64,000 nt of DNA. Source: Candidatus Nitrotoga sp. LAW. Lineage in GTDB: Bacteria; Pseudomonadota; Gammaproteobacteria; Burkholderiales; Gallionellaceae. Positions 63,879-64,000 of this stretch are shown here, piece by piece (within the stretch, counting starts at the first letter, position 1; each line of letters begins with the position of its first letter). The stretch spans positions 96,912 to 160,911 of the forward strand of contig QFXI01000023.1 of the NCBI GenBank assembly GCA_003402315.1, written 5' to 3'. The position numbers and the translations under genes were made by a program. The notes beneath the pieces are model-generated. The model ran no database searches, was not told where the DNA came from, and saw nothing but the letters and a program-made list of their open reading frames with translations.

Positions 63879-64000
63879 TGGAATCTTCCCCCAATAAAAT
63901 TGACACCTGATTAAGCCAACTGGTTTTCATACGTTGCTGGCGACTCGTAGTTTAACGACGAGTGCATTCTACTGTGGTTATAGAAAGGAAAGTAGCTGCG
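63879..64000 (-). mobile_element. End of an IS3-family insertion sequence (continues beyond window)
   Basis: The sequence from TGGAATCTTCCCCC (about 63879) inward looks like an IS3-family terminal repeat next to the 3' end of the transposase gene. The other end and the target duplication lie outside the window, so the boundary is approximate. Confidence 0.7.
63911..64000 (-). CDS. IS3-family transposase OrfB, C-terminal fragment
   Basis: The minus strand encodes RSYFPFYNHSRMHSSLNYES followed by PATYENQLA and a stop (complement of 63911-63913). YNxxRxHSxLNYxSPxxYE is the C-terminal signature of the rve-type IS3 transposase, including the conserved region after the catalytic Glu. Only the last 29 residues are in the window; it is cut by the window edge. 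Confidence 0.88.
   Translation of the reverse strand, partial: RSYFPFYNHSRMHSSLNYESPATYENQLA

Overview
The window is a chromosomal origin region of a betaproteobacterium. The gene families and their order point to Nitrosomonadales, perhaps a Gallionellaceae or Nitrotoga-like lineage. The supporting features are the short HisZ-dependent HisG, the mlaFEDCB block next to murA-hisG-hisD, metK-lpxL-lpxL-ubiD, mnmG-rsmG-parA-parB-atp, and rpmH-rnpA-yidD-yidC-mnmE beside dnaA-dnaN-gyrB. The taxonomic placement is inference; no rRNA or tRNA gene is present to confirm it. Almost the whole window is ordinary, densely coded housekeeping sequence.

Layout. 1-7443 (minus strand): mlaF-E-D-C-B, an ABC-2 type exporter pair, murA, hisG and the start of hisD. 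7444-10651: a looser, more AT-rich accessory stretch with a GFA-family protein, a gene remnant, a VOC protein and an Old Yellow Enzyme homologue with a changed active site. 10715-18740: metK, two LpxL-type acyltransferases, ubiD, an MDR reductase, aroC and a membrane-anchored GAF/class III cyclase. 18872-31806: parS, mnmG-rsmG-parA-parB, the complete atpIBEFHAGDC operon (with an undescribed 53-codon ORF bridging atpG and atpD) and glmU. 31840-40975: mnmE-yidC-yidD-rnpA-rpmH on the minus strand, the oriC-type AT-rich gap with DnaA boxes, dnaA, a second DnaA-box gap, dnaN, a perfect parS, and gyrB. 40976-49772: an IS1595-type transposase remnant, a MOSC protein, tpx, the glycine cleavage operon gcvT-gcvH-gcvP behind a tandem glycine riboswitch with a terminator, rpmE and an ArnT-like glycosyltransferase. 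49800-55806: an accessory zone with a 46-bp perfect palindrome, a phosphate-type porin and pstS divergent around Pho-box-like sites, a relic of a second pstS tail, a MITE, and a multicopper oxidase with foreign codon use. 55807-63804: bioA, dacB (PBP4), a PfkB kinase, yggX, argA and kup. The window ends inside an IS3-family element.

How the parts work together. The centre is a replication and segregation module: DnaA, the beta clamp, gyrase B and ParA/ParB, with two parS sites bracketing the DnaA-box regions. The mnmG-to-glmU block points toward the origin. The common order in relatives such as Pseudomonas has it pointing away, so the block looks inverted here and the ATP synthase operon would be transcribed head-on to the replication fork. 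Envelope functions recur across the window: Mla lipid transport, MurA, GlmU, LpxL acyltransferases, YidC, PBP4, an ArnT-like transferase and a phosphate porin.

The most promising undescribed items are the atpG/atpD bridging ORF, a 12-bp-stem hairpin ending one base before the aroC start codon, the 46-bp palindrome with its overlapping 59-codon ORF, and the pstS-relic/MITE/multicopper-oxidase insertion zone. I see no CRISPR array, prophage, restriction system or other clear defence system.
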